In this document: positions 25,597-34,469 of the stretch, in pieces
Layout of the letters: each line of letters begins with the position of its first letter
Position numbering within the stretch: the first letter of the stretch is position 1
Origin: Lacibacter sp. H375
GTDB lineage: Bacteria > Bacteroidota > Bacteroidia > Chitinophagales > Chitinophagaceae
Reading direction: 5' to 3'
DNA: 64,000 bases
Assembly (NCBI RefSeq): GCF_037892425.1
Contig: NZ_JBBKTT010000001.1
Span: forward strand, 2,356,001-2,420,000
Notes under the pieces: model-generated
The model's database searches: none
Told to the model about the DNA's origin: nothing
The model's input: the letters and a program-made list of their open reading frames with translations, nothing else
Position numbers and translations under genes: made by a program

Positions 25597-27660
25597 ATGC
25601 GTACAATAAAAAATATCATTCAGTTTGTGGTTTTACTGCTCGTTGTTTCGGGTTGTAAGCAGGAATTGAATGATGATATTTCATTTCTTAATAGTGCAGC
25701 TACGGCAGGAAAGTTGTCGGCACTGTTTGAAATTACACAGGATAATACCGGTAATGTAACCATTACACCAAACGGCGAAGGCGCTGTTTCCTTTGATGTA
25801 TATTATGGTGATGCAACAACTGCACCTGCTAAAGTGCAGGCAGGGAAAAATACCACTCATAAATATGCAGAAGGCGTGTATAACGTAAAAATCGTGGGCT
25901 ACAATATCACAGGTAAAGCAACGGAAGCAACACAGCAACTTACTGTTTCGTTCCGTGCACCGGAAAATTTAGAAGTAATTGCAGATGTGGATGTAGCGAA
26001 TAACTTTAAAGTAAACGTTAGTGCAAAGGCACAATACGAAACCATGTTCCGTGTGTATTTTGGTGATGTGCCAAATGAGGTTCCGGTTTCTTTTTTGGAA
26101 GGCGAAACCATCAGTCACACTTACGCAGCTGTTGGAACTTACACTGTAAGAGTGGTGGCGTTAAGTGGTGGTGCTGCTACAACACAGTTTACAAAGACCA
26201 TAACAATAGTTGATCCAGTATTGCTGCCTTTGACATTTGAATCTGCAACGTTGCAATACAATTTCATCAATTTCGGTGGGGGTAATGTTACTGTCATCAA
26301 CAACCCTAATAAAAGCGGTATTAACACAACTAACAAAGTTGGACGCATGGTAAAGAGTGCGCCGGAAGTATGGGGTGGCAGTGTAATAACATTAGGAGCG
26401 CCCATTGATTTTTCTGCCAACAAAGTATTTCGCATGAAAGTGTATTCACCAAGAGTGGGAGCTAAAGTGTTGTTGAAAGTAGAGAATGCAACTAATGGCG
26501 GTATCAGTTTTGAAAAAGAAACCGCAACTACAGTTGCTAACGCATGGGAAGATCTTGTGTTTGATTACAATGCGATCAATACAGGAAATTCATACCAGAA
26601 AATTGTACTCATCTTTGAATTGGGTACAGTAGGTGATGGTTCTGCCAACTTTACATTTCTGTTTGATGATATCCGTTTAACCAATCAAATTCCTACAGTA
26701 CCATTAACACTGCCTGTAACATTTGATAATGCCGCTTTGAATTATGCAGTAACTGATTTTGGAGGCGCAACAACTGTAAATGATGTTGACCCGACAAATG
26801 CAGCGAATAAAGTAAAGAAAACAACCAAACCAACAGGTGCGGCTTCATGGGCCGGAACAACAATTGGCGCATACTTTACATCGAAAGTTCCTTTTACTGC
26901 AAGTCAAACACAAATGAGTGTAAGAGTATATTCTCCGGCAGCGGGCCTTCGTGTTCGTTTAAAATTGGAAGACCATAATGATAATACCAAATCGGTTGAA
27001 ACCGAAGCAATAACAGAAGCCGCTAATACATGGGAAACACTGGTATTTGATTTTGCCAATCCATCTGCAGGAACAGCTTCACTCAATCTTGCTAATAATT
27101 ACGATATGGCTTCTATCTTTTTTAATTTCGGGAAGGATGGTGATGATAAAGTTTTCTATTGGGATGATGTAATGTTTCTTTCTGCGAATGTGGTTCCAAA
27201 TTATATCAATCTTCCAATAGATTTTCAGTCAACTTCTTACAGTTATTACATCACTAATTTTGATGGAGGAAATTTATCTATAGTGAATAATCCTTCTGCT
27301 ACGGGAATTAATACAAGCACAAAAGTGGCACGTATGATAAAAAACCCAGGTCAGGTATGGGGAGGAAGTTTGATGGAGTTGGTGAACCCAATCAATTTTA
27401 CAGGAAAAACAAATTTTAAAATGAAAGTGTTTTCACCAAGAGCAGGTGCAAAAGTTTTATTTAAAGTTGAAGGTCCGGGTGTGGCATTTGAAAAAGAAGT
27501 TGCAACTACTGCGGCTAATGCGTGGGAAGAATTAACGTTTGATTATTCTACTTTACCATTCGGGTTCTACACAAAAATTGTATTAATTTTTGATTTGGGA
27601 ACAGCAGGTGATGGCTCTGCAAACTATACGTTTTACGTTGATGATATTTCACTTAATTAA
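25597..27660 (+). CDS. Surface lipoprotein with PKD-like and three tandem carbohydrate-binding-like modules
   Basis: The 687-residue lipoprotein has C20 after VVSG. Two PKD/Ig-like domains cover about 36-118 and 121-205. Three related modules of about 150 residues follow: 209-362, 367-530 and 538-687. Modules 1 and 3 share a pattern (NNP..GINT..KV.RM, VWGGS, MKV.SPR.GAKVL.KVE, DGSAN.TF..DDI) closely. Module 2 keeps the frame but is divergent. The beta-sandwich pattern fits glycan-binding modules. In PULs this position (after susD) is normally held by the surface glycan-binding protein, so a glucan-binding role is likely. Confidence 0.8.
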   Translation: MRTIKNIIQFVVLLLVVSGCKQELNDDISFLNSAATAGKLSALFEITQDNTGNVTITPNGEGAVSFDVYYGDATTAPAKVQAGKNTTHKYAEGVYNVKIVGYNITGKATEATQQLTVSFRAPENLEVIADVDVANNFKVNVSAKAQYETMFRVYFGDVPNEVPVSFLEGETISHTYAAVGTYTVRVVALSGGAATTQFTKTITIVDPVLLPLTFESATLQYNFINFGGGNVTVINNPNKSGINTTNKVGRMVKSAPEVWGGSVITLGAPIDFSANKVFRMKVYSPRVGAKVLLKVENATNGGISFEKETATTVANAWEDLVFDYNAINTGNSYQKIVLIFELGTVGDGSANFTFLFDDIRLTNQIPTVPLTLPVTFDNAALNYAVTDFGGATTVNDVDPTNAANKVKKTTKPTGAASWAGTTIGAYFTSKVPFTASQTQMSVRVYSPAAGLRVRLKLEDHNDNTKSVETEAITEAANTWETLVFDFANPSAGTASLNLANNYDMASIFFNFGKDGDDKVFYWDDVMFLSANVVPNYINLPIDFQSTSYSYYITNFDGGNLSIVNNPSATGINTSTKVARMIKNPGQVWGGSLMELVNPINFTGKTNFKMKVFSPRAGAKVLFKVEGPGVAFEKEVATTAANAWEELTFDYSTLPFGFYTKIVLIFDLGTAGDGSANYTFYVDDISLN

Positions 27661-27678
27661 TTTCATAAATCATACATC

Positions 27679-28575
27679 ATGATAAAGAAAATAAAATCTT
27701 TCGCACTTGTGTTCCTTGCAATTGCTTTCCTGGCGGGTTGCGAAAAAAAGGAATACAACTTTGGCGATTTTAAAACGCCATCGGATCTTACACTTACGGC
27801 TGCGGTTGCAGGTGTGGATGGAAACAATCCAAACGGAAATGGAACAGGAAATGTAGTGATTACAACAACTGCAAAAAATGCACTCACTTACAATATTGAT
27901 TTTGGTGATGGCAAATCGCAAATAGTGCCATCCGGTACCATCAATTATAAATATAATTCACCCGGTACTGCTGATTATGTTATTACAGTAAAAGCTGTAG
28001 GAACAGGTGGCGTTGTGTCTACCATCAGCAAAAAGATAAGAGTATTTGTGGCATTTGAAATTCCGGCAACCATCTTACAGAATATAACTGGCGGCACTTC
28101 CAAAATATGGGTTTCAGATAAAGAGGCTCCGGGACATTTTGGTGTTGGACCAAACGATCAGTTTTCTCCTATTTGGTATGAAGCAGGACCTAATTCAAGA
28201 GATGCCTGCTCGTATGACGATGAGATCACTTTTTCAAAAGATGCGAATAATAATATCCTGATGAGCATCGATAATAAAGGACAATCATTTTCTATTGGCG
28301 CCTCAACAGCATTTTATGGATTCGGTGGTGGCGATGCATGTCTTGGAGTAACAGCATCCGGTACAAAAAAGTTAGCGTTCATGGATGCAACCTCTACATC
28401 AACACCAGCTGTCTCAACAAGGATACAGTTTGATGTACCAGGTAATGGATTGATCATTTTTGGTACAGGCGGAAGAACCTACGAGATATTATCTCTTACC
28501 GCAACAACAATGCACATTCGAAACATTGGAATAGATGGTAATGCATGGTATCAGAAATTAAAAGTGAAATCATAA
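27679..28575 (+). CDS. PUL surface lipoprotein with PKD-like domain
   Basis: The 298-residue lipoprotein has C21 in the lipobox LAGCEKK. Residues about 35-125 form a PKD-like domain (NIDFGDGKSQIVPSGTINYKYNSPGTADYVITVKA). The C-terminal half (about 130-298) contains glycine-rich strands and two aromatic-rich loops (GHFGVGPNDQFSPIWYEAGPNSRD; GIDGNAWYQKLKV). I recall similar domains in lipoproteins of laminarin loci but cannot name the family. It is probably a second surface glycan-binding protein. It is 18 bases after the previous gene and 3 bases before the GH16 gene. Confidence 0.75.
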   Translation: MIKKIKSFALVFLAIAFLAGCEKKEYNFGDFKTPSDLTLTAAVAGVDGNNPNGNGTGNVVITTTAKNALTYNIDFGDGKSQIVPSGTINYKYNSPGTADYVITVKAVGTGGVVSTISKKIRVFVAFEIPATILQNITGGTSKIWVSDKEAPGHFGVGPNDQFSPIWYEAGPNSRDACSYDDEITFSKDANNNILMSIDNKGQSFSIGASTAFYGFGGGDACLGVTASGTKKLAFMDATSTSTPAVSTRIQFDVPGNGLIIFGTGGRTYEILSLTATTMHIRNIGIDGNAWYQKLKVKS

Positions 28576-28578
28576 TAC

Positions 28579-29607
28579 ATGACAAGAATCTGTTCAATAG
28601 TGTTGTTATCTGCGCTGTCTTTTTTCTCTTGTAAGAAAAAAGGCAGCCCGGGTAACACCGATACGGCACCAACAAACCTTACGCTCAATGCAGTGGTAAG
28701 TACTGATAATAGCGGCAACGTAGAGTTCACGGCTGCTGCAACAAACGCTGCAACTTACGAGTATGGTTATGGTAATGGTGTGTTTGCATTAGTGCCATCC
28801 GGTAAAGTGACGTACAAATATCCTGCATCAGGAACCTACAGCGTAACAGTTACTGCAAAAAGTGCAGGTGGAAAAACTGTATCAAAAACAATCCAGATCA
28901 CTGTAGCAGTTGGTTTGTCATTGATCTTTAGTGATGAGTTTACAACAAGCGGTGCACCTGATCCTGCTAAGTGGGGTTATGATATTGGTAACGGTACCGA
29001 TGGCTGGGGCAACCAGGAGAAACAGTATTATACCAATCGTTCAGATAATGTAATTGTAGAAAATGGGTTACTGCGTATCATGTTAAAGAAAGAAAACTAC
29101 AGTGGGTTTAATTACACATCAACACGGATGTTAACCGCCAATAAATTTTCCTTCAAGTATGGTATTGTTGAAGTGCGTGCAAAACTTCCATCTGGCGGTG
29201 GCACATGGCCAGCTATCTGGATGTTAGGTGCAAATATCGCCACAGCAGGTTGGCCTGCATGTGGAGAGATAGATATTATGGAACACAAGGGTAATGATCT
29301 TAACCGCATTTTCGGAACGTTGCATTATCCCGGCCGTTCAGGTGGTAATGCTGATGGGAGTTCACGCATTATCAGCAATGCATCAACTGAGTTTCATATT
29401 TATAAGGTTGAGTGGACCGCTGCAGCAATTAAAATTTATGTGGATGACGTGTTGTTTCATACGGTTGCTAATTCAACAGCTATTCCATTCAATCATAATT
29501 TTTTCATCATCATGAACCTGGCAATGGGAGGAACATTCGGCGGTGCTGTTGATCCAAATGTTACAGCAGCAACACTGGAGGTCGATTACATACGGGTTTA
29601 TCAATAA
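28579..29607 (+). CDS. GH16 endo-beta-glucanase lipoprotein with N-terminal PKD-like domain
   Basis: The 342-residue lipoprotein has C18 in SFFSCKK. Residues about 30-110 form a PKD-like domain and about 112-342 a GH16 catalytic domain. The active-site beta-bulge GEIDIMEH supplies nucleophile E230, D232 and acid/base E235. The preceding WPAIWML and YGIVEVRAKLP motifs are those of laminarinase-type GH16. It would cut beta-1,3- or beta-1,3-1,4-glucan at the cell surface. It starts 3 bases after the preceding gene. The PKD-like part resembles that of the neighbouring lipoprotein. Confidence 0.94.
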   Translation: MTRICSIVLLSALSFFSCKKKGSPGNTDTAPTNLTLNAVVSTDNSGNVEFTAAATNAATYEYGYGNGVFALVPSGKVTYKYPASGTYSVTVTAKSAGGKTVSKTIQITVAVGLSLIFSDEFTTSGAPDPAKWGYDIGNGTDGWGNQEKQYYTNRSDNVIVENGLLRIMLKKENYSGFNYTSTRMLTANKFSFKYGIVEVRAKLPSGGGTWPAIWMLGANIATAGWPACGEIDIMEHKGNDLNRIFGTLHYPGRSGGNADGSSRIISNASTEFHIYKVEWTAAAIKIYVDDVLFHTVANSTAIPFNHNFFIIMNLAMGGTFGGAVDPNVTAATLEVDYIRVYQ

Positions 29608-29737
29608 AATGATCATATAGCAGAAGGGGAGTTGAGAGTATTCCCCGTAATCAATAGCAAAAGTGAATCATGTTTTTTTATTGAATCAAATATCTTTCAC
29701 TTTTCTTCTCTTTATCCTTACACATTAATAAGTTATT

Positions 29738-30538
29738 ATGAAAACATACATAGTACGGCTTGCTGCATTGTTGTTGTTTGTGGGGCTCACAACTACACAG
29801 GCACAAAAAAAGAAATTAGTCTGGGCAGATGAGTTTAATACAAACGGTTTGCCTGACTCCGCAAAATGGAGTTATGATCTTGGTCGTGGTTGCCCGAATA
29901 ATTGCGGATGGGGTAATAATGAGCTGCAGTATTATACAGCGAAGCGAAAAGAAAATGCACGTGTAGAAAATGGCAAACTCATTATAGAAGCACATAAAGA
30001 AAAAATGGAAGATGCGAATTATACATCTGCACGGCTAGTATCTAAAAACAAAGGCGATTGGAAATACGGACGTATTGAAGTAAAAGCAAAACTTCCTGCA
30101 GGTCGTGGTATGTGGCCTGCTATTTGGATGCTACCTACCAATTGGGAATATGGGGGCTGGCCACATAGTGGTGAAATTGATATTATGGAAAATGTTGGTT
30201 ATTGGCCCGATTCATTATTTGCCACAGTGCACACAGGAGCATACAATCACGGACAGGGCACACAGGTTGGTACGGCAATTTCCGTGAAAGATCTTTCTAC
30301 TGCATTTCATGTGTATGCAATCGAATGGATGGCTGATAAAATCATTTTCATGCTCGACGGAAAGGAATATCATCGGTTCAATAATAAGAAATCAGGAAGT
30401 GCTGCGTGGCCGTTCGACAAACAATTTCATTTACTGATGAATATTGCTGTGGGCGGTAATTGGGGAGGAAAATTTGGTGTTGATGACAGCATCTTCTCCC
30501 AACGCATGGAAATAGATTACGTTCGGGTGTATCAGTAA
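29738..30538 (+). CDS. GH16 endo-beta-glucanase (laminarinase type), exported
   Basis: The 266-residue enzyme has a cleavable signal peptide (1-22, TTQAQ) and a single GH16 domain (about 26-266). Catalytic residues are E146, D148 and E151 in GEIDIMEN. Conserved flanking motifs are YGRIEVKAKLPAGRGMWPAIWMLP and the final MEIDYVRVYQ. There is no lipobox, so it is probably periplasmic or secreted, complementing the surface GH16 upstream. It is separated by 130 bases from that gene and may have an internal promoter. The two GH16 domains are related but not recent copies. Confidence 0.94.
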   Translation: MKTYIVRLAALLLFVGLTTTQAQKKKLVWADEFNTNGLPDSAKWSYDLGRGCPNNCGWGNNELQYYTAKRKENARVENGKLIIEAHKEKMEDANYTSARLVSKNKGDWKYGRIEVKAKLPAGRGMWPAIWMLPTNWEYGGWPHSGEIDIMENVGYWPDSLFATVHTGAYNHGQGTQVGTAISVKDLSTAFHVYAIEWMADKIIFMLDGKEYHRFNNKKSGSAAWPFDKQFHLLMNIAVGGNWGGKFGVDDSIFSQRMEIDYVRVYQ

Positions 30539-30577
30539 TAGTAAACGATAGTCTTAACTCTTAATCAACACAAGATC

Positions 30578-32809
30578 ATGAAACGTGTTGCACTCTTACT
30601 CTGCTTTTCTTTCAGCTCAGCAGTTTTATTGGCACAAGCAACAAATGAAGTAAAGATGAATCGCTTTCTCGATTCATTGATACGCTTAATGACGCTTGAA
30701 GAAAAGATCGGGCAAATGAATCAATACAGCAGCGACTTTGCTGCAACCGGCCCTATTACAAAAGATGGCGATAAGCAAACGCAGGTACGTAAGGGAATGA
30801 TCGGTTCTTACCTCAACGTAACAGGTGCAGAACGTACACGTTCGTTGCAGGAAATTGCCATGCAATCACGTTTGAAAATTCCGTTACTGTTTGGACAGGA
30901 TGTAATTCATGGTTACCGAACAATTTTTCCATTGCCATTGGCAGAAGCCGCAAGCTGGGATATGGAAGCCATTGAACTCAGTGCACGCATTGCAGCTATT
31001 GAAGCAAGTGCAGCAGGTATTCATTGGACGTTTGCTCCAATGGTTGATATTGGTCGTGACCCACGTTGGGGTCGTGTAATGGAAGGTGCAGGTGAAGATC
31101 CTCTTCTTGGTTCGCTCATTGCAAAAGCAAGGGTGAACGGTTTCCAGGGGAAAGGTTTTGGGAATACAGATGCCGTGCTGGCTTGTGTAAAACATTTTGC
31201 CGCTTATGGCGCAGCTGTTGGCGGTCGTGATTATAATTCAGTTGATATGAGTCCACGCATGTTGTATGAAACTTATCTGCCACCGTTTAAGGCAGCAGCA
31301 GATGCAGGTGCTGCAACATTCATGAATTCGTTTAATGATCTGAATGGTATACCGGCAACGGGTAATCGTTTTTTGCAGCGTGACATTTTAAAAGGACAAT
31401 GGAAGTTCAAAGGATTTGTAGTGAGCGATTGGGGTAGTGTGGGTGAAATGGTGAACCATGGTTTTGCAAAAGATAATTATGAAGCAGCAATGCTTGCAGC
31501 AAATGCAGGCAGTGATATGGATATGGAAAGCCGTGCATACATTCAGCATCTTTCCCGCTTGGTAAAAGAAGGAAAAGTAAAGATGGCTGTGATCGATGAT
31601 GCAGTGCGCCGCATTCTTCGTAAAAAATATGAACTGGGTTTGTTTGCTGATCCATACAAATTCAGCAATGTGCAAAGAGAGAAAGAGCAATGGAATAATC
31701 CACAGCATCTTGCTGCATCAAAAGATATAGCTGCAAAAAGTATTGTATTGCTGAAAAATAACAACCAAACCTTGCCACTTTCAAAGCAAACAAAAAAGAT
31801 CGCTCTTATTGGTCCGTTGGTGAAGGCAATAAAAGAACATCTTGGTTTCTGGAGTTATGATTGGGATGATGATTCTGCACGTGTGCCGAGTCTTTATCAA
31901 TCTATTCAAAATAAAGTTGGCAGCAACACCCAGTTGCTTTATGCAAAAGGTTGTGAGTTGACAGATAGCAGCCGTGCTGGTTTTGCAGCAGCTGTTGATG
32001 CAGCCAATCAAAGCGATGTAGTTGTGATCTATGTGGGTGAAACAAGAAATATGAGTGGCGAGGCAAAGAGCCGCAGTAATATTCATTTGCCTGGTGTGCA
32101 GGAAGACTTAATAAAAGCAGTTGCAGCAACTGGTAAACCTGTTATCGTTTTAATTGCAGCTGGTCGTCCATTGGTGTTTAACTGGACGGCGGAGCATGTG
32201 CCAGCAATCTTATATACCTGGTGGCTGGGAACAAAAGGTGCTGATGCAATTAGTGATGTATTGTTTGGTGACTATAATCCTTCGGGCAAATTACCAATGA
32301 CCTTTCCACGCAGCGAAGGACAAATTCCAATTTACTATAACTATTACAACACGGGTCGTCCTGCTAAAACAGAAACCGATATAAACTATGTATCGGCTTA
32401 TACTGATCTGCTCAACAGTCCGCAATACCCATTTGGTTTTGGATTGAGTTATACGAAGTTTCAGTACAGCGATATTCAATTGAACAGATCATCTTTTAAA
32501 CCCGGTGAAACATTAACCGCAACTGTTACTGTAACCAACAATGGTAATTATGATGGAGAGGAAGTAGTACAGTTGTACATCCGTGATATTACAGGTTCGG
32601 TTGTTCGTCCGGTGAAAGAATTAAAAGGCTTCAAGAAAATAAAGATCAATAAAGGCGAAAGTAAACAAGTGCAGTTTACACTGACTGCAAACGATCTTCG
32701 TTTCTATAATGACAAACTACAGTACATCTATGAGCCGGGTGATTTTAAATTGTTCATTGGCGGTAATAGCCGTGATGTGAAGGAAGCTAAGTTCGAATTG
32801 AAAAAGTAG
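30578..32809 (+). CDS. bglX: GH3 beta-glucosidase (BglX type)
   Basis: The 743-residue protein has a signal peptide (1-20), GH3 N-terminal barrel (about 28-355) and GH3 C-terminal domain (about 395-625). A fibronectin-III-like domain follows (about 660-735). The nucleophile is D284 in GFVVSDWGS; KHF (205-207) and GRDPRWGR (159-166) are the conserved substrate-pocket motifs. It removes glucose from the non-reducing ends of beta-glucan oligomers in the periplasm, the last step of this locus. It lies 39 bases after the second GH16 gene and is followed by a terminator. Confidence 0.95.
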   Translation: MKRVALLLCFSFSSAVLLAQATNEVKMNRFLDSLIRLMTLEEKIGQMNQYSSDFAATGPITKDGDKQTQVRKGMIGSYLNVTGAERTRSLQEIAMQSRLKIPLLFGQDVIHGYRTIFPLPLAEAASWDMEAIELSARIAAIEASAAGIHWTFAPMVDIGRDPRWGRVMEGAGEDPLLGSLIAKARVNGFQGKGFGNTDAVLACVKHFAAYGAAVGGRDYNSVDMSPRMLYETYLPPFKAAADAGAATFMNSFNDLNGIPATGNRFLQRDILKGQWKFKGFVVSDWGSVGEMVNHGFAKDNYEAAMLAANAGSDMDMESRAYIQHLSRLVKEGKVKMAVIDDAVRRILRKKYELGLFADPYKFSNVQREKEQWNNPQHLAASKDIAAKSIVLLKNNNQTLPLSKQTKKIALIGPLVKAIKEHLGFWSYDWDDDSARVPSLYQSIQNKVGSNTQLLYAKGCELTDSSRAGFAAAVDAANQSDVVVIYVGETRNMSGEAKSRSNIHLPGVQEDLIKAVAATGKPVIVLIAAGRPLVFNWTAEHVPAILYTWWLGTKGADAISDVLFGDYNPSGKLPMTFPRSEGQIPIYYNYYNTGRPAKTETDINYVSAYTDLLNSPQYPFGFGLSYTKFQYSDIQLNRSSFKPGETLTATVTVTNNGNYDGEEVVQLYIRDITGSVVRPVKELKGFKKIKINKGESKQVQFTLTANDLRFYNDKLQYIYEPGDFKLFIGGNSRDVKEAKFELKK

Positions 32810-32839
32810 TAAAGCAATCAGTATCATAGCAGCAAAACA

Positions 32840-32875
32840 AAACCCTTTCAATGTTGAAAGGGTTTGTTGTTTTTA
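32840..32875. terminator. Terminator after the glucan-utilisation operon
   Basis: AAACCCTTTCAA (32840-32851) is the inverse of TTGAAAGGGTTT (32854-32865), followed by a T-rich stretch. The T-tract borders the stop of the convergent lipoprotein gene, so the hairpin may end both transcripts. Confidence 0.75.
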
Positions 32876-33460
32876 GCGCTTCGCTAAGTCGGCTTTTTTA
32901 AAGATGGATCTTACTGCGGCTTCAATTTCTTTCGAACTGATGTTACGGTTGCTCACCTCATCTGTAGCCCAACCTTGCCATACTGTTTTACCACTGCTGG
33001 CATCGATCATGTTAACAGTTATAGTTCCTTCCTTAACTGTTCGTTCGCTACGGTCGTAGCCAACAAACTGAGAAGGATAGTTTACAATAAAGTAACGCCT
33101 GTAATAGGGGCTATAGAATGTTCTGTAGAAAGGCTGCGAATAAACCGGATCGTTATTTTGTATGGTAGAACGTTCTACCAACAGATCATAACTCAATAAA
33201 ATATCCGGACGACGTTTCGTTTCGCTCCATCCTGCTTTTGTTAATTCCTTACTTACGGCTGCACGGATATTAGCTTCTGCAATATCGTTGTTGTTGTTAC
33301 GATCATTGCGTCCTTCACCATCTTTGTCAACCCATGCAAACGTTTTGTAATTGGAAAAATTAAATGCCTGATCTTTTTCAATGTGGGCTGCAGGTCCGCA
33401 ACCAACAATAAACAAGAGCAAGGCCGGTAAAAACATCCATCCGCTCAGGTTCTTTTTCAT
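32873..33460 (-). CDS. DUF4136 lipoprotein
   Basis: The 195-residue lipoprotein has C21 in LFIVGCGPA. The mature protein matches DUF4136: the FSNYKTFAWVD motif near 34-44, the AVSKELTKAGWSE segment, and the C-terminal VNMIDASSGKTVWQGWATDEV. Then follows a final helix KEIEAAVRSIFKKA. A tyrosine-rich insert (about 108-130, YSQPFYRTFYSPYYRRYF) lies in the middle. The family is common in Gram-negative envelopes; its function is unknown. It converges with the GH3 gene. Confidence 0.88.
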   Translation of the reverse strand: MKKNLSGWMFLPALLLFIVGCGPAAHIEKDQAFNFSNYKTFAWVDKDGEGRNDRNNNNDIAEANIRAAVSKELTKAGWSETKRRPDILLSYDLLVERSTIQNNDPVYSQPFYRTFYSPYYRRYFIVNYPSQFVGYDRSERTVKEGTITVNMIDASSGKTVWQGWATDEVSNRNISSKEIEAAVRSIFKKADLAKR

Positions 33461-33635
33461 AATGCCTCCTTTGTTTTAATAGTATGTTCAATTAACATAC
33501 CACAGACGATAGCTGATAGCTGCAAGTTTATTAAAGCATTGTGAAAGTCTGTAATGGTAATTTTTTGTGAAAGACCTAATTGCTTCTTATTGCTTAGTCT
33601 TGAAAACAATAGTCCTTGGAGTCAAAACTACCCTG

Positions 33636-34163
33636 TCAATACCCGCTGGGTTCATTTAACATGTTTTCGATAGGAGCGAGTATATGAGCTGCAGCTTTTG
33701 TAAGAAGTTCAATGCCACTAACATCATTCGCATGAGGGAGTTTAGCACTTCTTTCATACACTCCCATCGTTCCTAAAACAAGATTATGATTATTTTTTAT
33801 CGGCACACTCCATGCTCCTGCATAACCTATTGAAAGCGGGAGATGTTTTAATTCTGACCATTTATCATCTGCAAGAAAACTTTCAGTGATAACGATTTTA
33901 CCTGTTGCTGCGGCTGCAGCACACGTGCCAACCGAAGGGTGAGGCTGAATTCCATCAATTGCATTTAAATAATCCAAGGGTAAATTTGGGGACGCTCCAT
34001 TTCGGAGTAAACCATTATGATCAATTAATAAAATGGAGACAACGCAACCAGACCCAAGTAGTTTCTCTGATTCGATTGCCAGATACGTTAAAATATTCGC
34101 CTTCTTTTCGCCATTTGAAGCCATTAATAAAGAATTCTCAAAAATTTCCTGGTAATTTTTCAT
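33636..34163 (-). CDS. GAF-domain protein
   Basis: The 175-residue protein is essentially one GAF domain (about 10-165): SGCVVSILLIDHNGLLRNGASPNLP, then the HPSVGTCAAAAATGKIVITESFLAD and YAGAWSVPIKNNHNLVLGTMGVY segments. GAF domains bind small ligands, haem or redox cues. No output domain is fused and no signal peptide is present, so it probably acts through a partner or is a methionine-sulfoxide-reductase-like stand-alone GAF (fRMsr). The fRMsr cysteine set is not evident: only C37 and C76 are found. The gene stands alone. Confidence 0.82.
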   Translation of the reverse strand: MKNYQEIFENSLLMASNGEKKANILTYLAIESEKLLGSGCVVSILLIDHNGLLRNGASPNLPLDYLNAIDGIQPHPSVGTCAAAAATGKIVITESFLADDKWSELKHLPLSIGYAGAWSVPIKNNHNLVLGTMGVYERSAKLPHANDVSGIELLTKAAAHILAPIENMLNEPSGY

Positions 34164-34469
34164 TGGTCAATAAATGTATAATTAGTTCATAATAAGGGTC
34201 CGAAATACTGCTAAAATTTCGGGGAAATCCTGCGAGTTTGCTAATAATACAAATGCTGTACCGATTTTTTTTAAACTGAAAATCAATGATCTGCTCTCCA
34301 ATATAATGCTGTTGGCACAGGCATACCTTCAATATTGGTAGCCTCGCCAATATTTTTTAAAGCTAGTTGAATATACTACGCCTTAAATAGCAAACTGAAT
34401 ATGGGGCATTGAACTTGCAGTATTGAAAGGATGTGCAAAAATATCCACGCAAGATAAACGCAACTTTAT
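34164..34469. other. 306-base divergent gap with two hairpins, possible small RNA
   Basis: No protein gene is supported. There are two inverted repeats: CCGAAAT (34200-34206) with ATTTCGG (34216-34222), and AATATTGG (34331-34338) with CCAATATT (34347-34354). The second runs into TTTTTT on the plus strand, resembling an intrinsic terminator. A terminator-like element upstream of both divergent genes would be explained by a short plus-strand RNA from about 34200 to 34358. This is a weak inference. Confidence 0.3.

Noticed and set aside
34138-34350. 70-codon minus-strand ORF upstream of the GAF gene
   Set aside because: It overlaps the GAF start and has no conserved pattern. The region is better read as non-coding with hairpins.
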